Shown here piece by piece: positions 25,813 through 34,674 of a DNA stretch of 64,000 bases. Position numbers and translations under genes: made by a program. The stretch's first letter is position 1, and the number at the start of each line of letters is the position of its first letter. The DNA is from Anaerolineaceae bacterium (GTDB lineage Bacteria; Chloroflexota; Anaerolineae; Aggregatilineales; Phototrophicaceae): NCBI GenBank assembly GCA_020634115.1, contig JACKCH010000011.1, positions 496,001 through 560,000 on the forward strand, in the 5' to 3' direction. The notes below the pieces were generated by a model. That model saw only the letters and a program-made list of their open reading frames with translations, was not told the DNA's origin and searched no databases.

Positions 25813-27630
25813 TTAAAAATTCAGGTCGTCCAGATTGATCGGGCCAGTGCGTGGCTTGTGCTTGACGACCCGGTACATGAGCGTGAAATCCTCGTGGCCG
25901 CCGTTTTTACGGGGTTCGAGCGGCTCACACTCGAAATAATCCTGCACCAGTTCATACGTTACCGGGCTGATGAGAACTTCGCCGCCCTGGGCATTCTCCT
26001 GAAGCAACTTGCCCAGCACCATTGTGTCCCCCAGCGCAGAAAACTCCTTGCGGTCATGGCCGCCGACGTTCCCCATCACGACCATGCCAGTATGCACGCC
26101 AATCCCATAATACAGGCGCTGGTCTTCCGGCATGTCTTCATGCAACGCCAGCAGGTCATAGCGCATACTCATCGCGGCGCGTACCGCCCGCAGCGCGTGA
26201 TCCTGCTGGGGATTGAACTGGGTGTTAAACAGCCCCGTAACCGCATCGCCCAGGTATTTATCCACCACGCCTTCATACAGGTTGATCGCATCGCTAGCGA
26301 GACTCAGGTAACGGTTAATCACGCGCATCAGCTCTTCCGGCGCGAGCCGTTCGCTGAAGCTGGTAAAGCCGCGCACATCGGACTGTAACACGCTGATTTC
26401 GCGCTGCTGGCCGCCCACATCAATTTCATCCAGGTGACGGATGTTTTCCACCAGCGCCAGCGGCATATACCGGCTCACCAGACCGAAGCGAGTTTCATGC
26501 TCTTTGATCTCCGTCAGGTCATCTATCATGATAACTGCGCCCTGATCGCTGCCGTCAGCATCCCCCTGCAGTGGGCTGACGATCACATTCCAGATACGAT
26601 CACCCTGTCCTTTGACCGTCGTTTCAATCTCTTGGATGGCGCGACTCCCGGTTTGCAGAACGCCGTTCAGCATTTCATGAAATTCCGCGCCATAGGCCGG
26701 GAACACCTCTTCCAGCGGGTGTCCCAACAGGGTTTCCTGCCTTTGGTCGAGAATCACTTCCGTCGCCGCGTTGACATAGCTCACGATGCCGCGTGCATTG
26801 ACGGTAATCACACCGCTGCTGATGGAGGTGAAAATGTTGTTCATCATGTCGCGCAGTTCGGTCATCTGCGTGACTTGCAAGGTGAGATCCTCGAACAAGC
26901 GCGCATTCTCGATAGCGACTGCTGCCTGCTGAGCGAACGCCGTGAGCAGGTTCAACTCCTGCTGCTTGAACACGCCGGACATAATCCGGTTATCGCAGTA
27001 CACCACACCGATTATCTGGGAGCGCACTTCCAGCGGCACCGCCATAATGCTGCGCAGTTGGAAGCCGACAATGCTCTGATGTCCCTGCCACCGGCTGTCC
27101 TGGCTGGCGTTATCGGTCAGGACGGCCTCGCCGGTGTTGGCGACTTCATTCACAATCGTCGTACTGACGATAAATTCATCTTTCGCCAGTTGTTCCCGAT
27201 CCATGCCACGCTGTACCGGGTATTCCATCTTCCCGGTATCGAGGTTTCGCATACCGATATACCCACGTTCCGCCCCGGTGAGGCGGATCACAGTATCCAT
27301 CACCTGGTTCAGCACCTCGTTGGTATCCAGCGAGGAGTTAATCAGCGCCGCCGTCACCGTGAGCGCCCGGTACTGGCGTAGTTCGGTCAGGGAATGGCCG
27401 AGGTTGTTGGCGAGTTTATCCAGGTGAGTCCGCAGCATCTTCAGGCTGTCCATCGAACCGGACGGCAGGTTCATGCCGCGTGCCCGCAGGATGTCCCGTT
27501 GATGGCGCAGTTGCTCAATCAGGTCGCCCGCCCGCTGGCTTAAATGGCGGATTTGCTCCTGAGAGGTAATCTCCGCCTTCCGAATCTTGGCGGTTTCTTC
27601 AAAGGTCTGGGGATTCGAGTCATCAAACAT
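25813..27630 (-). CDS. GAF-PAS-class III cyclase, C1-like (metal site kept, transition-state residues lost)
   Basis: 605 residues: an N-terminal coiled coil (QEQIRHLSQRAGDLIEQLRHQRDIL), a GAF domain (about 95-240), a PAS domain (about 255-370) and a class III nucleotide cyclase domain (about 405-595). The metal-binding Asps are present (SDVRGFTSF, Asp418; DKYLGDAV, Asp462), as are Lys458 and Asp535 of the purine pocket. In GDTMVLGKLLQ the transition-state Asn and Arg positions are Val538 and Leu542. A homodimer would therefore lack the residues that stabilise catalysis. Its ATG overlaps the stop of the next cyclase gene upstream (TAATG), which has exactly the missing residues. The likely product is cAMP or cGMP from a heterodimer. 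Confidence 0.9.
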   Translation of the reverse strand: MFDDSNPQTFEETAKIRKAEITSQEQIRHLSQRAGDLIEQLRHQRDILRARGMNLPSGSMDSLKMLRTHLDKLANNLGHSLTELRQYRALTVTAALINSSLDTNEVLNQVMDTVIRLTGAERGYIGMRNLDTGKMEYPVQRGMDREQLAKDEFIVSTTIVNEVANTGEAVLTDNASQDSRWQGHQSIVGFQLRSIMAVPLEVRSQIIGVVYCDNRIMSGVFKQQELNLLTAFAQQAAVAIENARLFEDLTLQVTQMTELRDMMNNIFTSISSGVITVNARGIVSYVNAATEVILDQRQETLLGHPLEEVFPAYGAEFHEMLNGVLQTGSRAIQEIETTVKGQGDRIWNVIVSPLQGDADGSDQGAVIMIDDLTEIKEHETRFGLVSRYMPLALVENIRHLDEIDVGGQQREISVLQSDVRGFTSFSERLAPEELMRVINRYLSLASDAINLYEGVVDKYLGDAVTGLFNTQFNPQQDHALRAVRAAMSMRYDLLALHEDMPEDQRLYYGIGVHTGMVVMGNVGGHDRKEFSALGDTMVLGKLLQENAQGGEVLISPVTYELVQDYFECEPLEPRKNGGHEDFTLMYRVVKHKPRTGPINLDDLNF

Positions 27631-29402
27631 TACGCTTTATATACCTCGTAGATTGGCGTGTACTGCTGACGTCCTTTGGCCTTAATCGCCTCACGCTCTT
27701 CAAATCTGAGATGGTCTGGAATACCCTGCGATGTGCGTTCCAGGTAGTTAAGGCAGTCCTCACTAATGGTGATTTGGCCGGGTCTGGCGTTCTCTAAAAT
27801 GCGGTGGGAGAGGTTGATGGTATCCCCTAACGCCGTGAAGTCGCGGCGGTTGATACTGCCGACATTCCCCAGGGTTGCCACACCACTGTGAATCCCCACC
27901 CGGTAGTAGTGCGGCTGCGGGTCTATGCCGTGCCTGCGGTAGAGTTCCTGGTACACCTCGCGCATTTGCAGCGCCGCGTCAATCGCCCGCAGTGGGTGGT
28001 CGGCGTGCGGGTTGAACTGCGAGTTAAACAGCACCATCACTTCGTTACCGTTGTACTTGTCGATAATCCCGTTGGTGCTGTGGATGCAGTCGGTCGCAAC
28101 GGTCAGATACTCGTTGAGCATCTCCATCATCTGGTGCGGGTCTGCCGGGAAACTGTAAATCGGGCGCACATCTACAAACATGCAGGTCACTTCGCGCCGT
28201 TCACCGCCCAGATCAATTTCCGCGATCTGGCGGATGTTGTCAATCATGGCTGGGGGCAGATAGCGCCCCATGATATTGAGTTTTTCCTCACGTTCCTGCT
28301 GTTCGGTCAGGTCATCCACCACAATCGCCAGCCCTTGTGCAAAGTCCTGCTCATCCCGCCGGGAATCCCGAAGCGGGTTCAGCTTCAGACTGAGAGCGAC
28401 CCGGCCTTTACCTTGCAGTTCGGCCTCGCCTTTGATCGTGAGGGGCTGGTACGTCTCGCGCACGTCCTGGACGTGTTCGTCAAAGTCGGCGCTCACTTTG
28501 GGCAGTACGGCTTGCAGCGGATGGCCGATGGCCTGTTCCGGTGCGCAGGCCAGAATGTCCGCTGCCGCCGGGTTGAATGTCGTGACCTGGTTTTCCCCGT
28601 TGGTGGTAATCACGCCGCTGCCCACTGAGTCGAACACATTGCCCATCAACTGGCGCATATCGGTGATTTCAATCAGGTTCGACTGGACACGGGCAAACAA
28701 GCGGGCGTTTTCTATGGCGACAGCAGACTGATTAGCAAACGTCACCAGGAGATTCAATTCCCGTTCGCTGAATACGCCGGTACGCAGCCGGTTATCCACA
28801 TACACCGCGCCCACCGTGTCCCCTTTATAGTTGAGCGGCACACACAGCACCGACCGCAGCGACATGGTGGCGATGCTCATATTATTCTGCATCCGGGGGT
28901 CTTTGTAGGCGTTATCCGTCAGAAGCGGTTGGCTGGTCGTCAGCACTTCATTCAGAACGGTGCTGCTGCCCTGGAAGTCCACGTTACTGGTGGCGCTGTA
29001 ACCAGCATCAAGGTCACGGGCAACCCGGTAATCCAGCACGCCGGTCTGCGGGTCGCGCAGGATGATATATCCACGTTCCGCCCCCACCAGCTTAATCATT
29101 TCATCCATCGCGCTCGTGAGAACAGTATCCAGGTCGAGCGATGAGTTGACCATCGCGGAAGTCGCCGCCAGGGAGCGCAGTTGCAGAAGTTCGGTTTCTT
29201 CACTGGCAAGGCGCTTTTCCAGCCCGGCCAGGTCTTCGTCAATATTTTTGAGGTTCTGTTCAGTGCCAGGGGGCAGGTCCATACCCCGCAGCCGCAGCAT
29301 GTCCCGCTGGTTATTGAGCGCCGTCATGACCTCATTCACGGCGGCTCGCAGTTGCTGGATCTCAGACAAGGGCATGGTTTCACTGGGATTGAAGTTTGTC
29401 AT
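27630..29402 (-). CDS. GAF-PAS-class III cyclase, C2-like (second metal Asp lost, Asn/Arg kept)
   Basis: 590 residues with the same layout as its neighbour: N-terminal coiled coil, GAF (about 85-235, including GAERGYIILRDPQTG), PAS (about 245-365) and cyclase domain (about 398-585). The first metal Asp is present (FVDVRPIYSF, Asp411) but the surrounding GFT motif is lost. The second is Asn (DKYNGNEVM, Asn453). Lys449, Asp527, Asn530 and Arg534 of DKY and GDTINLSHR are all intact. This is the residue set of a mammalian C2 half. It is first in the operon, and the downstream cyclase gene overlaps its stop by one base, which would support equal synthesis. The -10 at 29442-29447 is its likely promoter. 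Confidence 0.9.
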   Translation of the reverse strand: MTNFNPSETMPLSEIQQLRAAVNEVMTALNNQRDMLRLRGMDLPPGTEQNLKNIDEDLAGLEKRLASEETELLQLRSLAATSAMVNSSLDLDTVLTSAMDEMIKLVGAERGYIILRDPQTGVLDYRVARDLDAGYSATSNVDFQGSSTVLNEVLTTSQPLLTDNAYKDPRMQNNMSIATMSLRSVLCVPLNYKGDTVGAVYVDNRLRTGVFSERELNLLVTFANQSAVAIENARLFARVQSNLIEITDMRQLMGNVFDSVGSGVITTNGENQVTTFNPAAADILACAPEQAIGHPLQAVLPKVSADFDEHVQDVRETYQPLTIKGEAELQGKGRVALSLKLNPLRDSRRDEQDFAQGLAIVVDDLTEQQEREEKLNIMGRYLPPAMIDNIRQIAEIDLGGERREVTCMFVDVRPIYSFPADPHQMMEMLNEYLTVATDCIHSTNGIIDKYNGNEVMVLFNSQFNPHADHPLRAIDAALQMREVYQELYRRHGIDPQPHYYRVGIHSGVATLGNVGSINRRDFTALGDTINLSHRILENARPGQITISEDCLNYLERTSQGIPDHLRFEEREAIKAKGRQQYTPIYEVYKA

Positions 29403-29441
29403 GATGGCTTCGTTACTCTAAAAATGTGGTTATAGTAGCTC

Positions 29442-29447
29442 ATTATA
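29442..29447 (-). promoter_or_regulatory. Probable -10 element of the cyclase operon
   Basis: TATAAT on the minus strand, 40 bases upstream of the first cyclase start. A small dyad, CCTCagtacGAGG, lies in the spacer just upstream and could be an operator. Confidence 0.4.
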
Positions 29448-29594
29448 CACCTCGTACTGAGGTTTAGCGCGGCGAAAAGTGACCTGATGGTCGGAAATCT
29501 CTAACCTTAGACGAAGGATTCACGCCAAAAGTGCCAGATTTACGGCCTGTCTCGTTCATTAAGCACCTATCCGTAACATGGTTTTTGTGCCTTA

Positions 29595-29676
29595 CCTCAC
29601 CCCTTCCGAACCTGCGGTTCTCCCTCCCCTCTCCACAATGGAGAGGAGAAAACGAGCGCAGCGAGTAGGGGTGAGG
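29595..29676. repeat. Inverted-repeat element (MITE-like)
   Basis: Perfect 10-bp terminal inverted repeats CCTCACCCCT / AGGGGTGAGG bound an 82-bp element with an inner hairpin (CCCCTCTCC acaat GGAGAGGAG, one mismatch). It has no coding capacity. The surrounding gap 29448-29920 otherwise contains a TATAAT at 29824-29829 that may serve the ABC permease gene. Confidence 0.6.
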
Positions 29677-29920
29677 TCCGTGAAGTAGACTTTTTGGATG
29701 GCTACCAATCACATTCCCCCATTGCACACAGTAAAATGGAATCCTAACACCGGCATAAACAGGATTTTCCCTCATAACGATTAGAAGTATCTGAATTTTT
29801 GCGTGGGGCGGTTAAATTCCCAGTATAATCACCAGGGATATATGCGTTATCCCTGCCGTCAAATGCGTGCCTTCCGATTCACATATCAAGGTTTCCCCGG
29901 TCAAAGGTGAAAATCACACA

Positions 29921-32596
29921 ATGAGGCAATTCTTCCTGTACTGGCATTACGCCGTGCAAAACCTGCGCCGCAGCGGGCGTTGGACGGCTTTCGCGGTGTT
30001 CTGTGTCGCGGCGGGCGTGGCAACGATGGTCGCGCTGCGGACGCTAGGGCTTTCGATCACCGACTCACTGCTGACGAACGTGCGCGAATTCAATCATGGC
30101 GACATCAATGTCAGCGTGGTCAGCAGTACCGGCCCGTTTTCATTCACGTTCCAGCGTGGGGCGGATGAACAGCAGATTTACAGCCAACAGCAGATAGAAC
30201 GGGTGCAGGCCTGGGCAGACCAGCGCGGGGCGCAAATCACCGCATATGCCTTTGCCGGGAACGTGCAGCTGACCACCATGAACGACAGCCAGGCCAGCCG
30301 CCCGCAGTTTATCAGTACGTTTTTTATTGACCCGCAAACTTTCGAGATCGCGGGTGATATTGTTGCCCTTGACCCGGCAGGCGTCCGGGTGCGTGACCTG
30401 TTGACCGGCGGCCCGGAAGTCGTGGTCAGCGAAAATCTGGCGGAGTCGCTGGGAATCCAGGTAGGCGACCAGGTACGGGTGAGCGGGACAGAAACGCTCT
30501 TCACCGTGCGCGGGATTGTCCCCACCGAGTCGGAAGCGAGTATCAATAATCTGCTGGCATCATTCTTCGGATTCGCCTACTTCGACGCCCAGCTCGCCCC
30601 ACTGATGCAGTTGACCGCCCGCCCGAACACCATTGGCATTGTGCTGCATGACGGCGCGACGGCGGATGACATCGAAGCGGCGGCTCAGGAATTGACCAGC
30701 CTTCGTATCCCGATTGCCAACATTCACACCACGCCGCAGTTGTTGCTGCGGAACCAGGAACTGGCTGACATTGTCGGCCGCTTCATCGTCATGATGGGTC
30801 TGGGCGCGATGCTCATCGGCGGCGTGGGGATTATGAATACCATGCTGGTGATGGTTGGGCGGCGGACGATGGAAATCGCCTCACTCAAGACGTTCGGGTT
30901 GAAGGGCTATCAGGTGGCGGCGCTGTTTGTGACCGAAGCCTTTCTGATGGGGCTGATGGGCAGTATCGTCGGGATTATCGCCGGACTGATTATGAGCCGG
31001 GGAGTCAACCAGTATGGCGAAGCCTTTCTTCAGCAGCACATCCCCTGGCGGCTGCACCCGGAAGCGGTGGTGTATGGGTTGGCGTTGGGACTGGTCGTGA
31101 CAGTGGTCTTTGGCGTGCTGCCGGTGCTGACGGCCACCAAAGTCCGCCCGAATATTATCCTGCGTCCCAACGAGGCGCACATTCCGCGTGCCGGGTGGAC
31201 TCAGTCGCTGGTCGCGTTGGGACTGGTGGTGCTGGTGTTGGGCATCATCGCCGGGCAAATCCTCAGCCCATTGCTGAAAGAATTTATCGGAATCCAGACG
31301 ATTTTCGCCTTTTTGCTGGGGATTATCGGGGTCGCCGGGGCGTTAATCGTGCTGGCGGTGATGACGGCGGTTTTCTGGGGGCTGGTGTGGGCGATTGGGC
31401 GGCTGCCTTCGTTTGGCAGTGCGGGGCTGCGGCTGGCGATGGCGAACCTGAGTATGCGGCGCTTCCGCACGGCGACGACGCTGCTGGCGCTCACCGCTGG
31501 GATGTTCGCCCTCAGCAGTATCTCGTTTGTCGGGCTGGGGACGCGGGATATTGTGCGTTTCCAGTTCAGTGAGACATTGGGCGGGAATATCATCGCCGTG
31601 CCGCTGCTGCCGGAAGACTTCGGCCAACCGCTGATCGAGGCGCTGCTGCGCTTGCAGCCGGGCGTGGAACGGGTTTCGTGGCTGAGTTTCAACAACGCCC
31701 GGATTCGCATGGTAGACGGCGTACGCCCACAGTTGGATGACCGTCCATTCAGCCCGCGCCTGACCGTGCTGACGCGCAACAGTGATACGCAGCTCGCCAG
31801 CGGGCCAGTCCTGGCCGGGCGTGACCTGGAGCCGGAAGATCGTGGGCAGCCGGTGATCGTTCTGTCGCAGCAGGCAGCGGTTGAATCACTGTTGGAAGAT
31901 TACACACTGGACGACCTGGGCATCACGGTTGGCTCGAAAATCGGGCTGGCGATTCACGGCAGTTTCCTCGAATTTGAGGTGGTCGGCATCGTGGGCAACG
32001 CCAACGGCCTCGCCCCCAATATCGCCGGGGCGTACCTGCCGCCCGATATCCCCGGTGTCATACCGGACCGGGAGGTGAGTGTCGCGCTGGTCGAGCCGGA
32101 TAAAGTGAACGACGTGCTGCTATCGCTGTCCACGACGCCGCTGGTGTTCGCCATTGACGCCACGTTTATTGACAGTCTGCTCAAACGGTTGATTGACCAG
32201 TTGAGCGCGATTCCGATTGTCGTCGGCCTGCTGTCGCTGCTAGCAGCGGCGGTGATTATGGCGAATACTGTCTCGCTGGCGACGCTGGAACGGCGCAACC
32301 AAATCGGCATCCTGAAGGCGGTTGGCCTCAAACGCCGTCGGGTGCTGGGTATCATGCTGCTGGAAAATACGGTGATCGGGCTGCTGGGCGGCGGATTGGG
32401 CGTGGGAATCAGTATGGTTGCTACCGGCTTCCTGACAGCTTTCGGCACAGGTGTGGTCGCGCCACTGCCGCCGGGGGCGACTTCTATTGCGGTAGGACTG
32501 GTGGTGGCGTCAGTGCTGATCGCCTGGTTAGCGACGTTCCTGAGTGCACGGGTAGCGATTGGGGAGAAAGTGACCGCCGTGCTGCGGTATGAGTAA
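29921..32596 (+). CDS. ABC transporter permease with two FtsX-like domains
   Basis: About 891 residues from the ATG at 29921 (MRQFFLYWHYAVQNLRRSG); a longer frame opens at 29867. The first helix is followed by a periplasmic-type domain (about 45-265), then three helices (RFIVMMGLGAMLIGGVGIMNTMLVMVGRRTMEIASLKTFGLKG). A second unit has the same plan, with its own N-terminal helix, extracytoplasmic domain (about 570-745) and three helices. This is the MacB/FtsX (duplicated permease) architecture, which moves lipoproteins, lipids or peptides or transmits force. No ATPase subunit is adjacent, so the partner must be encoded elsewhere. It is convergent with recA, with a shared terminator between them. 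Confidence 0.88.
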   Translation: MRQFFLYWHYAVQNLRRSGRWTAFAVFCVAAGVATMVALRTLGLSITDSLLTNVREFNHGDINVSVVSSTGPFSFTFQRGADEQQIYSQQQIERVQAWADQRGAQITAYAFAGNVQLTTMNDSQASRPQFISTFFIDPQTFEIAGDIVALDPAGVRVRDLLTGGPEVVVSENLAESLGIQVGDQVRVSGTETLFTVRGIVPTESEASINNLLASFFGFAYFDAQLAPLMQLTARPNTIGIVLHDGATADDIEAAAQELTSLRIPIANIHTTPQLLLRNQELADIVGRFIVMMGLGAMLIGGVGIMNTMLVMVGRRTMEIASLKTFGLKGYQVAALFVTEAFLMGLMGSIVGIIAGLIMSRGVNQYGEAFLQQHIPWRLHPEAVVYGLALGLVVTVVFGVLPVLTATKVRPNIILRPNEAHIPRAGWTQSLVALGLVVLVLGIIAGQILSPLLKEFIGIQTIFAFLLGIIGVAGALIVLAVMTAVFWGLVWAIGRLPSFGSAGLRLAMANLSMRRFRTATTLLALTAGMFALSSISFVGLGTRDIVRFQFSETLGGNIIAVPLLPEDFGQPLIEALLRLQPGVERVSWLSFNNARIRMVDGVRPQLDDRPFSPRLTVLTRNSDTQLASGPVLAGRDLEPEDRGQPVIVLSQQAAVESLLEDYTLDDLGITVGSKIGLAIHGSFLEFEVVGIVGNANGLAPNIAGAYLPPDIPGVIPDREVSVALVEPDKVNDVLLSLSTTPLVFAIDATFIDSLLKRLIDQLSAIPIVVGLLSLLAAAVIMANTVSLATLERRNQIGILKAVGLKRRRVLGIMLLENTVIGLLGGGLGVGISMVATGFLTAFGTGVVAPLPPGATSIAVGLVVASVLIAWLATFLSARVAIGEKVTAVLRYE

Positions 32597-32618
32597 AACG
32601 GGATTTGGATGATATGCC

Positions 32619-32650
32619 AGTTAGGGGCATGAGGGTTCATGCCCCTAACT
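32619..32650. terminator. Bidirectional terminator between ABC permease and recA
   Basis: AGTTAGGGGCATG and CATGCCCCTAACT form a perfect 13-bp stem with a 6-base loop, followed by CATTTTG. It serves both convergent genes. Confidence 0.8.
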
Positions 32651-32668
32651 CATTTTGCGTGTACCGCA

Positions 32669-33841
32669 CTACTCCGACAACGATTTGGGCATGGTGGGCA
32701 GGCCATATTTTTCCCGGATGACCAACTCAATCTCATTGGATACTTCCGGGTTTTCCTTCAGGAACTGTTTAGCCTGTTCGCGGCCCTGGCCGAGCAGCCC
32801 ATCTTTATAGCGGAAGAACGCCCCGCGTTTTTCGATAATCTCCATCTCGACGCCGATGTCCACGATTTCACCGACTTTGCTGATGCCGTTCTCGTAGAAC
32901 ATGATGTCGAACTCGCACTCTTTGAAAGGCGCGGCGACTTTATTTTTGGTCACGCGCACGCGGGTGCGGTTGCCGATGTTTTCACCACCCTGCTTGATGC
33001 TCTGGATGCGCCGGATGTCTAGCCGGACGCTGGCGTAAAACTTGAGCGCCCGCCCGCCACTCGTCGTTTCGGGTGAGCCGAACATCACGCCGACTTTCTC
33101 GCGGAGCTGGTTGGTAAACATCACAGTAACATTGGACTGTTTGATCGCGCCGGAGAGCTTGCGCAGTGCCTGGCTCATCAGCCGGGCTTGCAGGCCGACA
33201 TGCGAATCGCCCATCTCGCCCTCGATTTCAGCGCGGGGGACGAGCGCCGCCACACTATCCACAATGATAATATCCAGCGCGCCAGAACGCACCAGCGCCT
33301 CCGTGATTTCCAGCGCCTGTTCGCCGGTATCGGGCTGCGAGACGTAGAGCGTATCCACGTTCACGCCAATCCGTTCGGCATAGGTCGGGTCAAGCGCATG
33401 TTCCATATCCACAAACGCCGCCAGCCCGCCGCGTTTCTGCGCTTCCGACACCACATGCAGGCAAAGCGTGGTCTTACCTGAGCTTTCCGGGCCGTAAATT
33501 TCGGTGATGCGCCCGCGCGGGATGCCACCGACCCCCAGAATGATGTCTACACCTAATGAACCGGAGGGGATAGTATCTATAGCCAGGTTGGCCGCGTCCC
33601 CCAGGCGGACAATCGCGCCATCGCCAAACCGCTTGGTGATGTCGGCCAGGGCCGCGTCCATCGCTTTTTGCCGTCCCTGGTCGTCGGCGGGAATGCTGAT
33701 CTCTTCAGGTTTTGATCGTTTCTTCGCCACTGATTTTTTACCCTTCTCCTTTTCTGCCGGTTTAGGCGGAGGGCTGTCGTCATCTCCCCCAAACTCGTCC
33801 AAGCTGTTTTCAGTATAGTCTGGATAATCCATATCTGCCAT
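32669..33841 (-). CDS. recA: Recombinase RecA with N-terminal extension
   Basis: 390 residues. The core has Walker A GPESSGKTT (about 117-125), the MAW region, loop L1 (EIEGEMGDSHVGLQARLMSQALRKL), Walker B-type strand DIIIVDSVAAL and loop L2 (NQLREKVGVMFGSPETTSGGRALKFY). It forms ATP-dependent filaments on single-stranded DNA for strand exchange and SOS induction. Compared with ordinary RecA it has about 50 extra N-terminal residues, first acidic (ENSLDEFGGDDDSPPP) then lysine-rich (KEKGKKSVAKKRSKPEE). The usual acidic C-terminal tail is short. The start follows AGGAAA at proper spacing, so the extension is likely translated. A LexA-like box lies in the upstream region. Confidence 0.97.
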   Translation of the reverse strand: MADMDYPDYTENSLDEFGGDDDSPPPKPAEKEKGKKSVAKKRSKPEEISIPADDQGRQKAMDAALADITKRFGDGAIVRLGDAANLAIDTIPSGSLGVDIILGVGGIPRGRITEIYGPESSGKTTLCLHVVSEAQKRGGLAAFVDMEHALDPTYAERIGVNVDTLYVSQPDTGEQALEITEALVRSGALDIIIVDSVAALVPRAEIEGEMGDSHVGLQARLMSQALRKLSGAIKQSNVTVMFTNQLREKVGVMFGSPETTSGGRALKFYASVRLDIRRIQSIKQGGENIGNRTRVRVTKNKVAAPFKECEFDIMFYENGISKVGEIVDIGVEMEIIEKRGAFFRYKDGLLGQGREQAKQFLKENPEVSNEIELVIREKYGLPTMPKSLSE

Positions 33842-33890
33842 TTGCGCGATTTCCTATGTATGATTGACCGCACTGACAATAACTGATAGT

Positions 33891-33904
33891 AGCACAAAAG
33901 TTCT
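33891..33904. promoter_or_regulatory. Possible LexA-type box between recA and the adenosyltransferase
   Basis: On the minus strand AGAAC TTTT GTGCT matches the Gram-positive/Actinobacterial-type SOS box GAAC-N4-GTTC except for one base. It lies 50 bp upstream of recA. A single imperfect match is weak evidence. Confidence 0.35.
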
Positions 33905-33936
33905 AAAACTACAAGGTTGGGAGTGATCCGCATCTC

Positions 33937-34485
33937 ATGAAAATATACACTAAAACTGGAGATAAAGGCACAACCAGTTTGTTTTCCGGCGGGCGAGTCT
34001 CCAAGACTCATCCGCGTGTGGCGGCATACGGCACGGTGGACGAACTGAATGCAGTGATTGGTGTGGCCCGCGCCCACCGACCCACCACTCAGACGGATGC
34101 CTGGTTACATGGGGTACAGCACCAGCTTTTCCATCTGGGGGCTGACCTGGCGACTCCGCTGGACGCCAAAGCCAAGTGGGTAGTACGGATCGATACGACG
34201 GCTATCACTGGATTAGAAGAAGTAATCGACACCATGACGGCGGCGCTGCCCCCGCTGACGAACTTCATCCTGCCAGGGGGGACGCCCGCTGCCGCGCAAC
34301 TGCATGTCGCCCGTACCGTCTGCCGCCGGGCGGAACGATTGGTCGTGGCACTGGGGGAAGATGAGCCAATTAACGAGAACGCCCTGATCTACCTGAATCG
34401 CCTCTCGGATTTCCTGTTCACGCTCTCCCGGTGGGAGAACATGCAGGCCGGTGAACCAGAGGACAAGTGGGCACTGCGGGATTAG
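33937..34485 (+). CDS. Cob(I)alamin adenosyltransferase, PduO type
   Basis: 182 residues, normal for the family. It begins MKIYTKTGDKGTTSLFSGGRVSKTHPRVAAYGTVDELNA, which holds the ATP-binding motif (TKTGDKGTT) and the family signature. Later come TARTVCRRAER-like residues (HVARTVCRRAERLVVALGE) and LIYLNRLSDFLFTLSRW, the conserved C-terminal helix. It transfers the adenosyl group of ATP to cob(I)alamin to make coenzyme B12 in the cytoplasm. No B12-dependent enzyme lies near. It is divergent from recA across 95 bp and followed by a terminator hairpin. Confidence 0.95.
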   Translation: MKIYTKTGDKGTTSLFSGGRVSKTHPRVAAYGTVDELNAVIGVARAHRPTTQTDAWLHGVQHQLFHLGADLATPLDAKAKWVVRIDTTAITGLEEVIDTMTAALPPLTNFILPGGTPAAAQLHVARTVCRRAERLVVALGEDEPINENALIYLNRLSDFLFTLSRWENMQAGEPEDKWALRD

Positions 34486-34587
34486 CGCAGAACGAATTAC
34501 GGGCGGAAACAGACCATTCCAAAAAGCAAAAAACGGGCATAGAATCATGCCATGCGTGTGTTAAGCACGGTCTTCATCTGAAAGCCG

Positions 34588-34613
34588 GGGCCAGCTTGCT
34601 GGCTCTCGTTTTC
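34588..34613 (+). terminator. Intrinsic terminator after the adenosyltransferase gene
   Basis: GGGCCAG / CTGGCTC stem (7 bp, one G-U) closed by CTTG, followed by TCGTTTTC. Confidence 0.6.
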
Positions 34614-34674
34614 ACCAATCTCCCCAACGAACAACCACCATCTACGATAGACTCCATAAAAGGTAACACTCATC

